From positions 1-64,000 of the forward strand of contig NZ_JACOFR010000026.1 in assembly GCF_019455385.1 (NCBI RefSeq): a stretch of 64,000 nt of DNA, given 5' to 3'. Source of the stretch: Bradyrhizobium sp. BR 10289. GTDB lineage: Bacteria > Pseudomonadota > Alphaproteobacteria > Rhizobiales > Xanthobacteraceae. The notes under the pieces were generated by a model. The model searched no databases. It was given only the letters and a program-made list of their open reading frames with translations, and was not told where the DNA came from. Positions 53,356 to 62,375 of the stretch are shown here, piece by piece; position 1 is the first letter of the stretch, and each line of letters begins with the position of its first letter. The position numbers and the translations under genes were made by a program.

Positions 53356-53369
53356 TTGATTCAAGTCAA
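53356..53369. promoter_or_regulatory. FixK/FNR box between AspT-like and DUF1275 genes
   Basis: TTGATTCAAGTCAA; centre to start is 66 bases leftward and 74 rightward. Confidence 0.82.
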
Positions 53370-53436
53370 GCCTTCTCTGCGCCGGAGCGGCGTCAATCCG
53401 CCATTCGCCGGATCGGCGGCAAACGACATCTCGGAT

Positions 53437-54120
53437 ATGAGCTCTCAGGCCATTGCTGCGGCTGCATTGCTGCGCCGCGATGAAACGATCACCGTTGCAC
53501 TGCTGCTGGCTTTCGCTGGCGGCTGCCTGGATGCCTATACCTGGATCGTCCATGGTGTCATGGCGAACGCGCAAACGGCGAATCTCGTTTTTCTCTGGGT
53601 TTACGGAGTGGCTGGTGACTGGGTGAGGGCGCTGCATTTCGTCCCTCCGATCATGGCCTTCGCGGTTGGCATCGTGGTCGCCGCCTGGCTGCGCCGCGCT
53701 GCTGGCGAGAGAGCCAGCGCGATCAGCATCCTGGTCGAAATCCTGCTTCTGGTCGGCATCGGCATTCTCCATAATCGAATGCCCGAGATAGCCGGCACGT
53801 TGGGGATTTCGCTCGTCGCCGCGATGCAGGCCGCGATCTTCACCAAGGTCGAGGGCGCGACGTACAGCACGGTGATGATCACCGGTAACATGCGCCAGGC
53901 GATCGAGGGTATCTTCGCAGTGGCTTCCGCAGGTGCCGCTGTCGGGACATTGCGTCGCTCCGGCATCTTTACGGCCGTGTGCGCTGCCTTCGGACTCGGC
54001 GCGGCCCTCGGTGCTCTCGTGACCAAGGCTGTCCCGGCCCTCGCGCTTGGGCTTCCTGTGGCTGCCTTGTTGATCGTGATGTTGCGGTGCGAAGCCGGAC
54101 GCTCCGAGGTGAGCTCATGA
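53437..54120 (+). CDS. DUF1275 (YoaK-like) membrane protein
   Basis: A 227-residue protein from ATG 53437 with about six spans. Family signs: LLLAFAGGCLDAYTWIVHGVMANAQTANLVF and TYSTVMITGNMRQAIEGI. Function unknown. Its stop overlaps the SulP ATG (ATGA), so the two are translated together. Confidence 0.85.
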   Translation: MSSQAIAAAALLRRDETITVALLLAFAGGCLDAYTWIVHGVMANAQTANLVFLWVYGVAGDWVRALHFVPPIMAFAVGIVVAAWLRRAAGERASAISILVEILLLVGIGILHNRMPEIAGTLGISLVAAMQAAIFTKVEGATYSTVMITGNMRQAIEGIFAVASAGAAVGTLRRSGIFTAVCAAFGLGAALGALVTKAVPALALGLPVAALLIVMLRCEAGRSEVSS

Positions 54121-55814
54121 AGCCAGCATCTGAACCGCGGGTTGGCTGGAGGCGTCTGTTTCCGGCCTTTAGCTGGCTCTCCGAATACCGGCTGGCATGG
54201 TTGCCCTCGGACTCGGTGGCGGGCGCGACGCTGGCCGCGTACGCAATTCCTGTATCGCTCGCCTATGCGGCCCTTGCAGGCTTGCCGCCGCAGATCGGTG
54301 TCTACGGCTATATTCTCGGCGGCATCGGCTATGCGCTTCTTGGCTCCTCCCGCCAGCTCGCCATCGGCCCGACCTCGGCCATCTCGCTGATGATCGCGGG
54401 CACGGTCGGTTCGCTCGCCGCAGGCGATCCGGTTCGTTATGCGCAGATCGCCAGCCTCGTCGCCTGTGCCGTGGCGCTGCTCTGCCTGATCGCCTGGGCC
54501 TTCAAATTGTCCAGCCTCGTCCGTCTGGTCAGCGACAGCATCCTGGTCGGCTTCAAGGCGGGCGCCGGGCTCACCATCATCATGAGCCAGTTGCCGAGCC
54601 TGTTCGGCATCCCCGGCGGGGGACGCAATTTCTTCGATCGGGCCATCCACATCACTGGGCAGCTTGGCGACACGAATCTGCTGGTGCTGGCGGTCGGTGC
54701 TGTTGCGCTGCTGCTGTTGCTGCTCGGTGAGCGGCTCTTGCCGGGGCGGCCGGTCGGCATCACCATCGTGGCACTCTCGATCGTGGCGGCCACGCTGCTT
54801 GGGCTGCCTGCCATGGGGGTGCCGGTCACCGGCAAGATTCCCGAGGGGCTGCCGACCCTTGCCGTTCCGACGCTCGGCCTGGTCGAGCCCGAAGAGCTTT
54901 TTCCCATTGCGGCGGGTTGTCTCTTGCTGGCCTATATCGAAGGGGTGTCGGCGGCGCGCAGTTTCGCTGCCAAGCATGGATATACGCTCGACGTTCGGCA
55001 GGAATTTCTCGGCCTGGGCGCCGCCAACCTTGCGGCGGCATTCGGCCACGGCTACCCGGTCGCCGGCGGCTTGTCCCAATCGGCCGTGAACGACAATGCG
55101 GGCGCACGGACGCCACTTGCGCTGCTGATCTGCTCGGTGGCCTTGGCACTGTGTCTGTTGTTCTTCACAGGCCTGCTCACCAATCTTCCCAAGGCGGTGC
55201 TGGCCGCGATCGTCTTTGCCGCCGTGTACAAATTGGTGGACATTCCGGCGCTATGGCGGATGTGGAAGGTCAGCCGGATCGATTTCTATGCGGCGGCCAT
55301 CGCGCTGGTTGCGGTGCTGCTTCTGGGAATCCTTCAAGGCGTGCTGCTCGCTGCGATCGCGTCGATCTTCCTGCTGCTGGCGCGGGCGTCGCAGCCGAAC
55401 ATCGCCTTTCTCGGCCGCTTGCCGGGGACCGGCCGCTATTCCGACAGCGCCAGACATGAGGGCGTGGAACCTCTCATCGGCGTGATCGCCTTCAGGCCTG
55501 AGGCCTCGCTGCTCTATATCAATGCCGAGATCATCCTTGCGGCTGTGCTGAAGGCGCTGGCCAAATCGGTCGATATCAGGCTGGTGGTCTGCGATCTCTC
55601 GGCATCGCCCTATATCGATCTCGCGGGCGCGCGCATGCTGCACGATCTCTATGACGAACTCGCCTCCCGTCACGTCGCACTCTGCATTGTCGGCGCGCAT
55701 GCGCAGCTGCGTGATCTCTTGCGGGCGGAAGGGTTGGCCGAAAAGACCGACAGCACGCAGTGGCTGCGGACGCTCGATAGCGTGCTGGGCGGCCACGATG
55801 CGAAGGGGGGCTGA
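54117..55814 (+). CDS. SulP family inorganic anion transporter with STAS domain
   Basis: A 565-residue protein from ATG 54117. The first 430 residues are SulP spans (PVSLAYAALAGLPPQIGVYGYILGG, ARSFAAKHGYTLDVRQEFLGLGAANLAAAF). The last 120 form a STAS domain (VCDLSASPYIDLAGARMLHDLYDELA). SulP carriers move sulfate, bicarbonate or dicarboxylates; the substrate cannot be set here. Confidence 0.9.
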   Translation: MKPASEPRVGWRRLFPAFSWLSEYRLAWLPSDSVAGATLAAYAIPVSLAYAALAGLPPQIGVYGYILGGIGYALLGSSRQLAIGPTSAISLMIAGTVGSLAAGDPVRYAQIASLVACAVALLCLIAWAFKLSSLVRLVSDSILVGFKAGAGLTIIMSQLPSLFGIPGGGRNFFDRAIHITGQLGDTNLLVLAVGAVALLLLLLGERLLPGRPVGITIVALSIVAATLLGLPAMGVPVTGKIPEGLPTLAVPTLGLVEPEELFPIAAGCLLLAYIEGVSAARSFAAKHGYTLDVRQEFLGLGAANLAAAFGHGYPVAGGLSQSAVNDNAGARTPLALLICSVALALCLLFFTGLLTNLPKAVLAAIVFAAVYKLVDIPALWRMWKVSRIDFYAAAIALVAVLLLGILQGVLLAAIASIFLLLARASQPNIAFLGRLPGTGRYSDSARHEGVEPLIGVIAFRPEASLLYINAEIILAAVLKALAKSVDIRLVVCDLSASPYIDLAGARMLHDLYDELASRHVALCIVGAHAQLRDLLRAEGLAEKTDSTQWLRTLDSVLGGHDAKGG

Positions 55815-55874
55815 CGGTTTTTGCGCTGCGAGATGCACGCGCGGCGTCAGGGCCTTCCAAGATCATTCAGACCG

Positions 55875-55888
55875 TTGACTTGGATCAA
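55875..55888 (+). promoter_or_regulatory. FixK/FNR box upstream of decarboxylase operon
   Basis: TTGACTTGGATCAA; centre 70 bases before the decarboxylase ATG. Confidence 0.83.
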
Positions 55889-55951
55889 TGGAGGGGAGGG
55901 CGGTGAGGTCACGATCCCGCATCACAATTGCCCTGGGATCGGGAGAGCGAC

Positions 55952-58705
55952 ATGTCCAAGGATGCAAACTCCGTAGAGAAGCGTATCGATCGATTCTTTT
56001 CCGGGCCCGGAGCGCGGGCCGATGATTGGCGCGATCTCGTGGAAGCAGCGAAGGTCTGGGCGCGGGTCGGCAATCGCGCGGCCTACGATGCGGCGTTGGC
56101 CGAGCTCTCGGTGACCGAGGAATTCCATGGCTATCCCGGTCTGCACCTGATGGCAGTGCTGCGGGAATCCGCAGCGGCGGGCGACGGGGCCACATCGTTC
56201 GCGCTTGCGACGAAGATTGCCCAGGCGCTGGCGACCCGGTCGTTCCGTCAGCATGCCGGCGACTGGAGCGCGAAGGACGAGGGCAATGGCGACGTGCCTG
56301 AGCTGGTGCCGCCCTCGTTTGGCGGACCCACGACGCGCCGGCCCTATTTCGAAACCCTCATCGTGACCGGCGTGTCATCCACCCAATGGCCGGCACTCGC
56401 CGCCGAATGGCGCAAGCTGCGCCGTCCGGTCGACGGCTTCATCTATGAGCCCGTCATCGTCGGCAGCCTCGAAGACGCGTTCTGTGCGACCATGCTCAAC
56501 CCTGATATCGCCGCGGTCATTATCAACGAGGGCTTTGGGCTGCGGTCGCGGCACGATGCGCCGGTCCTTCGCTCGATCATGGCTACGGCCGGGCTCAAGG
56601 ACGAAGCCGACGCCTCCGCGCTCCGGCTCGCCCAGATCATCAAGAAGGTCAGGCCGGAACTCGACCTCTACATGATCTCAAATCGCGACGTCGAGGAACT
56701 GGCAGGCAATCCCGAGGCCAACGTCGTCCGCCGTATCTTCTATTCAGTGGAAGAGCTGCTGGAGCTGCATCTATCGATCCTCGAAGGCATCCAGGATCGG
56801 TACGACACCCCGTTCTTCGACAATCTCAAGAAATATGCGCAGCGTCCGATCGGGACGTTCCACGCCCTGCCGATCGCCCGCGGCAAGTCGATCTTCAAGT
56901 CGGACTGGATTCGCGACATGGGGGAGTTCTACGGCCCGAACCTGTTCCTGGCCGAGAGCAGCGCCACCACGGGCGGCCTCGACAGCATGCTGGAGCCGAC
57001 GGGCAACATCAAGAAGGCGCAGGAGAAGGCCGCCCGCGCCCTCGGTGCCGACCGCGTCTTCTTCGTCACCAACGGCACGTCGACATCGAACAAGATGGCG
57101 GTGCAGGCGCTGCTTGCGCCCGGCGATATCGCCATCGTCGACCGCAACTGCCACAAGTCCCACCATTACGGCATGGTGCTGGCGGGTGCGCAGCCGCTCT
57201 ATGTCGAAGCCTTCCCGATGACGGAATACTCGATGTATGGCGCGGTGCCGTTGAAGACGATCAAGCAGGCGCTGCTCAATGCCAAGGCCGACGGCCGGCT
57301 CGACCGCGTCAAGATGGTCGATCTCACCAATTGCACCTTCGACGGCCACATCTACAACACGCGCCGCGTGATGGAGGAATGCCTCGCCATCAGGCCGGAC
57401 CTGATCTTCCTGTGGGACGAGGCCTGGTTTGGCTTCGCGCGCTTCTCGCCCTTCCTGCGTCGGCGCACGGCCATGGGCGCCGCCAACGAGATCGAGGCGT
57501 GGATGCACGATCCGAAGTCCGTGGTGGCCTATGAGAAGCAGCAGGCCGAACTCGGCAAGAACCCGTCGGACGAGGTGCTGCTCAAGACCAGGCTCATCCC
57601 TGACCCCAGACAGATCCGTCTTCGCGTCTACCAGACCAACTCGACCCACAAGTCGATGTCGGCGATCCGGCAAGGTTCCATGCTCTCGGTGAAGGACGTC
57701 GAATTCCACACGGTCGAGCAGCAGTTCAAGGAAGCGGTCTTCACGCACGCCTCCACCAGTCCGAACCAGCAGCTCATCGCCAGCCTCGACATTTCGCGGC
57801 GGCAGATGGAGCTGGAAGGTTACGGCCTCGTCGCCAATGCGATCGAAATCGCGTTCGCCATCCGCCATGCGGTCAACAACAATCCGCTGATCTCGAAGTA
57901 CTTCCGTGTGCTGGGCGCTGACGCCATGGTGCCGGCGCAGTACCGCCAGAGCGGCTTTACCGACTATCTCGCGGCCGGCGTGAACTGGGCAAATACCCTC
58001 AAGAGCCTCGACGAGGACGAGTTCTGCCTCGACCCGACCCGCATGACCTTGGTGTGCGGAACGGCCGGCTACGACGGCACGCAGTTCAAGGGCATCCTGG
58101 CGAGCGACCACAACATCCAGGTCAACAAGACCTCGCGTAACTCGGTCCTGGTCCAATCCAATATCAACAACACCCGCAGCGACGTCGCGCATCTCATCCG
58201 CGTGCTCGCCGAGATCGCGGGCGAGATCGATCGTGGGCTTGCTCAGGGCGGTGCCAATGCGAGGAAGACCTTTGAGGCACGGGTGACGAGCCTGATGAAG
58301 GATGTGCCCGATCTGCCGAATTTCTCGCATTTCCATCCGAGCTTCCGCGGCGATGCCGGAGCGAAGACCAACGAAGGCGACATCCGAACCGGCTTCTATG
58401 CCGCTTATGACGTTGCAGGTTGCGAGCACATCCGCCTCAACGATCCCGAGATCGACCGGCGGCTGAAAGCGGGACCCGAGCTCGTCTCGGCGAACTTCGT
58501 CATCCCGTATCCACCTGGCTTCCCGATCATGGTCCCGGGCCAGGTCATCACCCAGGAGACCATCGACTTCATGCGCAAGCTCGATGTGAAGGAGATCCAC
58601 GGCTACGACGCCAAGGAAGGCCTGAAGCTCGTGCGCACGGAGGCCTTGGCGAAGATCGGCAGGCCCAAGCCTGCGGCCGCGCCGAAGCTCAAGGCCGCAT
58701 CTTAG
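55952..58705 (+). CDS. Orn/Lys/Arg decarboxylase-family PLP enzyme, N-terminally extended
   Basis: A 917-residue fold-type I PLP enzyme. The wing domain (about 140-270) precedes a core with ESSATTGGLDSML, TNGTSTSNK, HKSHHYGM and the Asp of LWDEAWFGFARFSP. Lys567 in NSTHKSMS is the predicted PLP lysine. Typical inducible decarboxylases are 710-760 residues; here the extra length is mostly before the wing domain. It should release CO2 from a basic or possibly acidic amino acid. The next gene is an AspT-type antiporter, which suggests coupled precursor/product exchange. Substrate is unproven. Confidence 0.87.
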   Translation: MSKDANSVEKRIDRFFSGPGARADDWRDLVEAAKVWARVGNRAAYDAALAELSVTEEFHGYPGLHLMAVLRESAAAGDGATSFALATKIAQALATRSFRQHAGDWSAKDEGNGDVPELVPPSFGGPTTRRPYFETLIVTGVSSTQWPALAAEWRKLRRPVDGFIYEPVIVGSLEDAFCATMLNPDIAAVIINEGFGLRSRHDAPVLRSIMATAGLKDEADASALRLAQIIKKVRPELDLYMISNRDVEELAGNPEANVVRRIFYSVEELLELHLSILEGIQDRYDTPFFDNLKKYAQRPIGTFHALPIARGKSIFKSDWIRDMGEFYGPNLFLAESSATTGGLDSMLEPTGNIKKAQEKAARALGADRVFFVTNGTSTSNKMAVQALLAPGDIAIVDRNCHKSHHYGMVLAGAQPLYVEAFPMTEYSMYGAVPLKTIKQALLNAKADGRLDRVKMVDLTNCTFDGHIYNTRRVMEECLAIRPDLIFLWDEAWFGFARFSPFLRRRTAMGAANEIEAWMHDPKSVVAYEKQQAELGKNPSDEVLLKTRLIPDPRQIRLRVYQTNSTHKSMSAIRQGSMLSVKDVEFHTVEQQFKEAVFTHASTSPNQQLIASLDISRRQMELEGYGLVANAIEIAFAIRHAVNNNPLISKYFRVLGADAMVPAQYRQSGFTDYLAAGVNWANTLKSLDEDEFCLDPTRMTLVCGTAGYDGTQFKGILASDHNIQVNKTSRNSVLVQSNINNTRSDVAHLIRVLAEIAGEIDRGLAQGGANARKTFEARVTSLMKDVPDLPNFSHFHPSFRGDAGAKTNEGDIRTGFYAAYDVAGCEHIRLNDPEIDRRLKAGPELVSANFVIPYPPGFPIMVPGQVITQETIDFMRKLDVKEIHGYDAKEGLKLVRTEALAKIGRPKPAAAPKLKAAS

Positions 58706-58717
58706 AGGGGATCGGAC

Positions 58718-60418
58718 ATGCAGGGCTTTTTCACATTCCTTCAGCAGTACCCATATCTGCTGCTGTTCTTCGTCGTCGGCCTCGCCGTCTATATCGGTCG
58801 GGCCAGCATCAAGGGCTATGGTCTCGGCATGGTCGCCGGTGCCATCGTGGTGGGGGCGGGCATCTCGGTCTGGGCCTCAAGCTACGGCGTGAAGCTGGAG
58901 CTGAATAATTTTGCCAAGAGCCTGTTCTATTATCTCTTCATGTACGGCGTAGGCTTGCGGGTCGGTCCATCCTTCGTGAACAGCCTGCGAGGCGACGGCG
59001 TCAAGTTTCTGTTTCTCGCGGTCGTATCCAGCGTGCTGGGGCTGACGTTGGTCGTGCTTGGGGCGAAGCTGTTCGCATTGCCGCCGGGTGCGGCTGGTGG
59101 CATGCTTGCGGGATCGCAGACGATGTCGGCTGCGATCGGCTCGGCGGAACAGGCTGTAACGTCGGGCGTCGTGAAGCTGCCAGCAGGCATGAAGCCGGAA
59201 GAGGCCACCGGCATGATCGCGCTGTCCTATGGCATCACCTATATCTGGGGTACGGTCGGCATCATCCTGATCTGCAAATATCTGCCGCGCTGGTGGGGCG
59301 TCGACGCCAAGGCCGCCGCAAAGCAGTATGAGCAGGAGTTCGGCGTCAAGGATCTCGAAGGCGGCGGCCTCACCGGCTATCGCCAGTTCGGGCTGCGCGC
59401 CTATCGGCTGGAGAATCCTGCAACCGCCGGCATGAGTATCGCCAAATTCCGCGCGATGAACCCGGAGTACCGGATCGTCAACGTGGGACGGAACGGCGAG
59501 CCGCAAGGTGCCGACGCCGACCTCGTGCTGCAAAAGGGCGACATCGTCGCGCTTGGCGGCTCGACCGAGCATCTCACCGACAAGATGGGCCTGATCGGTC
59601 CCGAGGTCGCCGACGCCAAGACACTCGGCATTCCAATGGACCAGGCGGACATCCTCGTCACCAACAAGGACATGGTGGGACGCACGTTCGAGTCCTTCCG
59701 TGACAACGCGATCGCCGGCCAGTTGCAGGTGACCAAGGTCGAGCGCGGCGGCGTGCAGATTCCGGCCGGTCTGAAGACCAAGCTGGAGCGGATGGACATC
59801 GTCTCGGTGGTCGGCCTGAAGTCCGCCGTCAACGAGCTTGGCGACATGTGGGGCCGTATTGCCCGGACCAACACGTCGACCGATCTGCTGACCCTGTCGG
59901 TCGGCATGATCATCGGCTTCCTGATCGGCATGGTCGAATTCCCGGCGTTCGGCGCAAAGGTCGGCCTCGGCAATGCCGGCGGCTTGCTGCTGTCGGGCGT
60001 GATCGTCTCCTCCATCGTGTCGCGGCTTCGCTTCTTCGGCAACACGCCGAACGCGGCGCGCAATGTGCTCGAGGATCTCGGTCTCGTGGTGTTCGTCGCC
60101 ATCGTCGGTGTCAATGCCGGTGCGGGTCTCCTTGCTCAGCTCACCGGCGCGGTTGCGCTGAAGATCTTCATCGTCGGCTTCATCGCCTGCACGATCCCGC
60201 CGTTCATCGTCTGGGCGATCGGGTTCCACGTATTCAAGATCAATCCGGCCGTGCTGATGGGCGGGGTGGCCGGCGCGCGCTCGCACTCTGGTCCTTGCCG
60301 CGAGGCCGCGGTCGAGATCCAGAGCACGGTGCCCTGGATCGGCTTCCCGGTCGGCTATGCCGTCTCGGGCATCCTGCTCACGATCTTCGGTTACTTCGCA
60401 ATGCTTCTGGCTCAATAG
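58718..60418 (+). CDS. AspT-family antiporter (second copy)
   Basis: A 566-residue carrier, 12 bases after the decarboxylase stop. Same plan as the first copy: spans, central TrkA-C region (GADADLVLQKGDIVALGG, then DIVSVVGLKSAVNELG), spans. Signatures GSQTMSAAIGSAEQAV and GGVAGARSHSGPCREAA. In known systems AspT exchanges aspartate for alanine and works with a decarboxylase to make proton motive force. Pairing here with an Orn/Lys/Arg-type enzyme is unusual. Confidence 0.9.
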   Translation: MQGFFTFLQQYPYLLLFFVVGLAVYIGRASIKGYGLGMVAGAIVVGAGISVWASSYGVKLELNNFAKSLFYYLFMYGVGLRVGPSFVNSLRGDGVKFLFLAVVSSVLGLTLVVLGAKLFALPPGAAGGMLAGSQTMSAAIGSAEQAVTSGVVKLPAGMKPEEATGMIALSYGITYIWGTVGIILICKYLPRWWGVDAKAAAKQYEQEFGVKDLEGGGLTGYRQFGLRAYRLENPATAGMSIAKFRAMNPEYRIVNVGRNGEPQGADADLVLQKGDIVALGGSTEHLTDKMGLIGPEVADAKTLGIPMDQADILVTNKDMVGRTFESFRDNAIAGQLQVTKVERGGVQIPAGLKTKLERMDIVSVVGLKSAVNELGDMWGRIARTNTSTDLLTLSVGMIIGFLIGMVEFPAFGAKVGLGNAGGLLLSGVIVSSIVSRLRFFGNTPNAARNVLEDLGLVVFVAIVGVNAGAGLLAQLTGAVALKIFIVGFIACTIPPFIVWAIGFHVFKINPAVLMGGVAGARSHSGPCREAAVEIQSTVPWIGFPVGYAVSGILLTIFGYFAMLLAQ

Positions 60419-60442
60419 GCGGGCCAAACTCAGGGGAAAGTC

Positions 60443-60868
60443 ATGAAGAAACTGGTTGCCATTGCTGCTCTTGTCCTCGGTTTCGCCGGCTTCAGCGCGC
60501 CGTCGCGCGCCGAGACCGGTAGCGTTGCCGTGGTCTTCACCAAGGGCGGCTTCATCGTCGGTGTCGGAGGCGGCGAGGGCGTGCTGCACCTGCGCGGCAA
60601 GAACTATCCGTTCACCGTATCCGGCATGAGCGTCGGATTGACCGTGGGTGCCTCGACGACCAAGTTCGTCGGGCGTGCGTTGAACTTGCGGGGGCCCGCA
60701 TCGATCGAAGGCTCTTACGCGGTCGGCGGGGCCGGCGGCGCAGTTGCGGCCGGCGCGGGCGCGGTTCAACTGCAAAACGCCAACGGCGTGATCCTGCAGC
60801 TCAGCGGGCCAAAGGTCGGCGCCGAAGTGTCGGCGGCCGTCGGCGGGGTGACGATCCGGTTGAAGTAG
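60443..60868 (+). CDS. Hypothetical exported Gly-rich protein
   Basis: A 141-residue protein 24 bases after AspT. A signal peptide (LVAIAALVLGFAGFSAPSRA) is followed by a Gly/Val-rich region with alternating strands (GGFIVGVGGGEGVLHLRGKNYPF, YAVGGAGGAVAAGAGAVQL). It resembles exported bradyrhizobial proteins without assigned role. Ends before the hairpin at 60884. Confidence 0.7.
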   Translation: MKKLVAIAALVLGFAGFSAPSRAETGSVAVVFTKGGFIVGVGGGEGVLHLRGKNYPFTVSGMSVGLTVGASTTKFVGRALNLRGPASIEGSYAVGGAGGAVAAGAGAVQLQNANGVILQLSGPKVGAEVSAAVGGVTIRLK

Positions 60869-60883
60869 ACAGTTGACGTAGCA

Positions 60884-60914
60884 AAAACAGGCCGCGCATT
60901 GCGCGGCCTGTTTT
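60884..60914. terminator. Bidirectional intrinsic terminator
   Basis: AAAACAGGCCGCGC at 60884-60897 and GCGCGGCCTGTTTT at 60901-60914 form a 14-base-pair stem with an ATT loop. A and T runs sit on both sides. It lies between convergent genes, so it can stop transcription both ways. Confidence 0.92.
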
Positions 60915-60933
60915 CGTCTATCTCAGACCATCT

Positions 60934-61734
60934 TCAGTAACGCTCTTCCACGAACTTCATGCCACGCAGGCTGGCCTGGTCGTTGTAACGCCCCTTCTCG
61001 GAGCGCGGCGGCAGTTTGACCTTGTCCTTCCTGATGCGCTTGTACGGGATCGAATCCAGCAGATGCGCGATGCAATTGAGCCGCGCCCGTCGCTTGTCGT
61101 CGGAACGAACAATGGTCCAGGGCGCATGCTTGGAGCTCGTTGCTTCGAACATCAGGTCGCGGGCCTTGGAATATTCGTACCAGCGCCGATAGGATTCCGT
61201 GTCCATCGGGCTCAGTTTCCACTGCCGCAACGGGTCGTCGATCCTGGCGCGGAAGCGTCGCTCCTGCTCCTCCATCCCGACCTCGAGCCAGATCTTGATC
61301 AGGATGATACCGCTCTCGACGAGGTGCTTCTCCATCTGCGGACACAGTGCGAGGAATCGCTTGTGGTCCTCGGGTGAGCAAAACCCCATGACGTATTCCA
61401 CCCCGGCGCGATTGTACCAGCTCCGGTCGAAGATCACGACCTCGCCGCCCGCCGGGAAATGCTGCATGTAGCGCTGGATGAAGAGCTGCGACTTCTCACG
61501 GTCGGACGGTGCGGGCAGGGCGACCACGCGGAACACGCGTGGACTGACCTTCTCGGTGATCGCCTTGATCGTGCCGCCCTTGCCCGCGGCGTCGCGGCCT
61601 TCGAAGAACACCACGACGCGCAGCTTCTTCTCCTTCACCCAGTCCTGGAGATGGCAGAGCTGGACCTGAAGTTTCTCCAGCTCCTTTTCGTAAGTCTTGC
61701 GCTTCATGCGCTCTCCGGCCTCGTCCTTCGCCAT
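60934..61734 (-). CDS. ppk2: Polyphosphate kinase 2
   Basis: A 266-residue class I PPK2. Walker A FFEGRDAAGKGGTIKAI and the lid/Walker B region FDRSWYNRAGVEYVMGFC are intact. It transfers phosphate between polyphosphate and nucleoside diphosphates, so it can make ATP or GTP from polyphosphate. It is cotranscribed with the 151-residue gene upstream (41-base gap), behind a FixK box. Confidence 0.93.
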   Translation of the reverse strand: MAKDEAGERMKRKTYEKELEKLQVQLCHLQDWVKEKKLRVVVFFEGRDAAGKGGTIKAITEKVSPRVFRVVALPAPSDREKSQLFIQRYMQHFPAGGEVVIFDRSWYNRAGVEYVMGFCSPEDHKRFLALCPQMEKHLVESGIILIKIWLEVGMEEQERRFRARIDDPLRQWKLSPMDTESYRRWYEYSKARDLMFEATSSKHAPWTIVRSDDKRRARLNCIAHLLDSIPYKRIRKDKVKLPPRSEKGRYNDQASLRGMKFVEERY

Positions 61735-61775
61735 GCCCTGCCTTTCGCTTTACCAACTCGCCCGGAGGATGAGAC

Positions 61776-62231
61776 TCAGTCGCCCCAGGAGATCGAGACG
61801 CCGATGTCGCCGGGGACGCCGCCCGGGAAGTCGATGATCTGATAGGCGATGCGATAGCCGCGCGGCTTCAGATAGTCGGTCCAGAGCTGGAAGATCTCCT
61901 TCGGGATACCGGTCAGCGTCTTCTCCCAGCCGGCTTCCTGCTGGTTGATGGCGCGCCCCTTGTCGGTGCAGAGCGTGTTGGGAAAGCGATAGACCTGCAC
62001 CTCGGTCAGCCCGTTGCGCACCGCACGCTGGATGATGGACGCGGCAAGCTGGATCTTCTCTTCCTCGGTCTTGCCGGAGGGCTTGCTCAGCCGCTCGATC
62101 AAGGCGCGCTTTTCGTCCTCCGCCGCGGCGGCGAGCCGGGCATACTCCTCCGCCTTTTCGGCTTCCTTCAGGGCCGCTTCCTTGCGGATTTGCATGGCAT
62201 TGGGGATCAGGGTGTCGAGATTGGCGGACAT
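61776..62231 (-). CDS. Hypothetical protein
   Basis: A 151-residue soluble protein. Residues 15-70 form a highly charged helix (KEAALKEAEKAEEYARLAAAAEDEK), and the C-terminal half has a compact pattern (EVQVYRFPNTLCTDKGRAINQ, YRIAYQIIDFPGGVPGDIG). No family is recognised. FixK box centre is 72 bases before its ATG. Confidence 0.78.
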   Translation of the reverse strand: MSANLDTLIPNAMQIRKEAALKEAEKAEEYARLAAAAEDEKRALIERLSKPSGKTEEEKIQLAASIIQRAVRNGLTEVQVYRFPNTLCTDKGRAINQQEAGWEKTLTGIPKEIFQLWTDYLKPRGYRIAYQIIDFPGGVPGDIGVSISWGD

Positions 62232-62296
62232 TGCCGACGTCTCCTGCTGCTCAGTTTCAGGCTAGGGCAAGGCTAGGTCGGAAGGGCGCCATTCCG

Positions 62297-62310
62297 TTGA
62301 TTCAAATCAA
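62297..62310. promoter_or_regulatory. FixK/FNR box between ppk2 and HlyD operons
   Basis: TTGATTCAAATCAA; centre to start codon is exactly 72 bases in both directions. Confidence 0.87.
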
Positions 62311-62375
62311 GCAAAGGAGCTTCGAGCGTCGCCAAACTGGATCGAGGCGGCCCGATCCCTGATCAGGAGAGCACG

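Noticed and set aside
56771..60775. Two long minus-strand frames opposite the decarboxylase and AspT genes
   Set aside because: Antisense shadows of strongly coding plus-strand genes; no motifs and no upstream promoter or ribosome-binding site.
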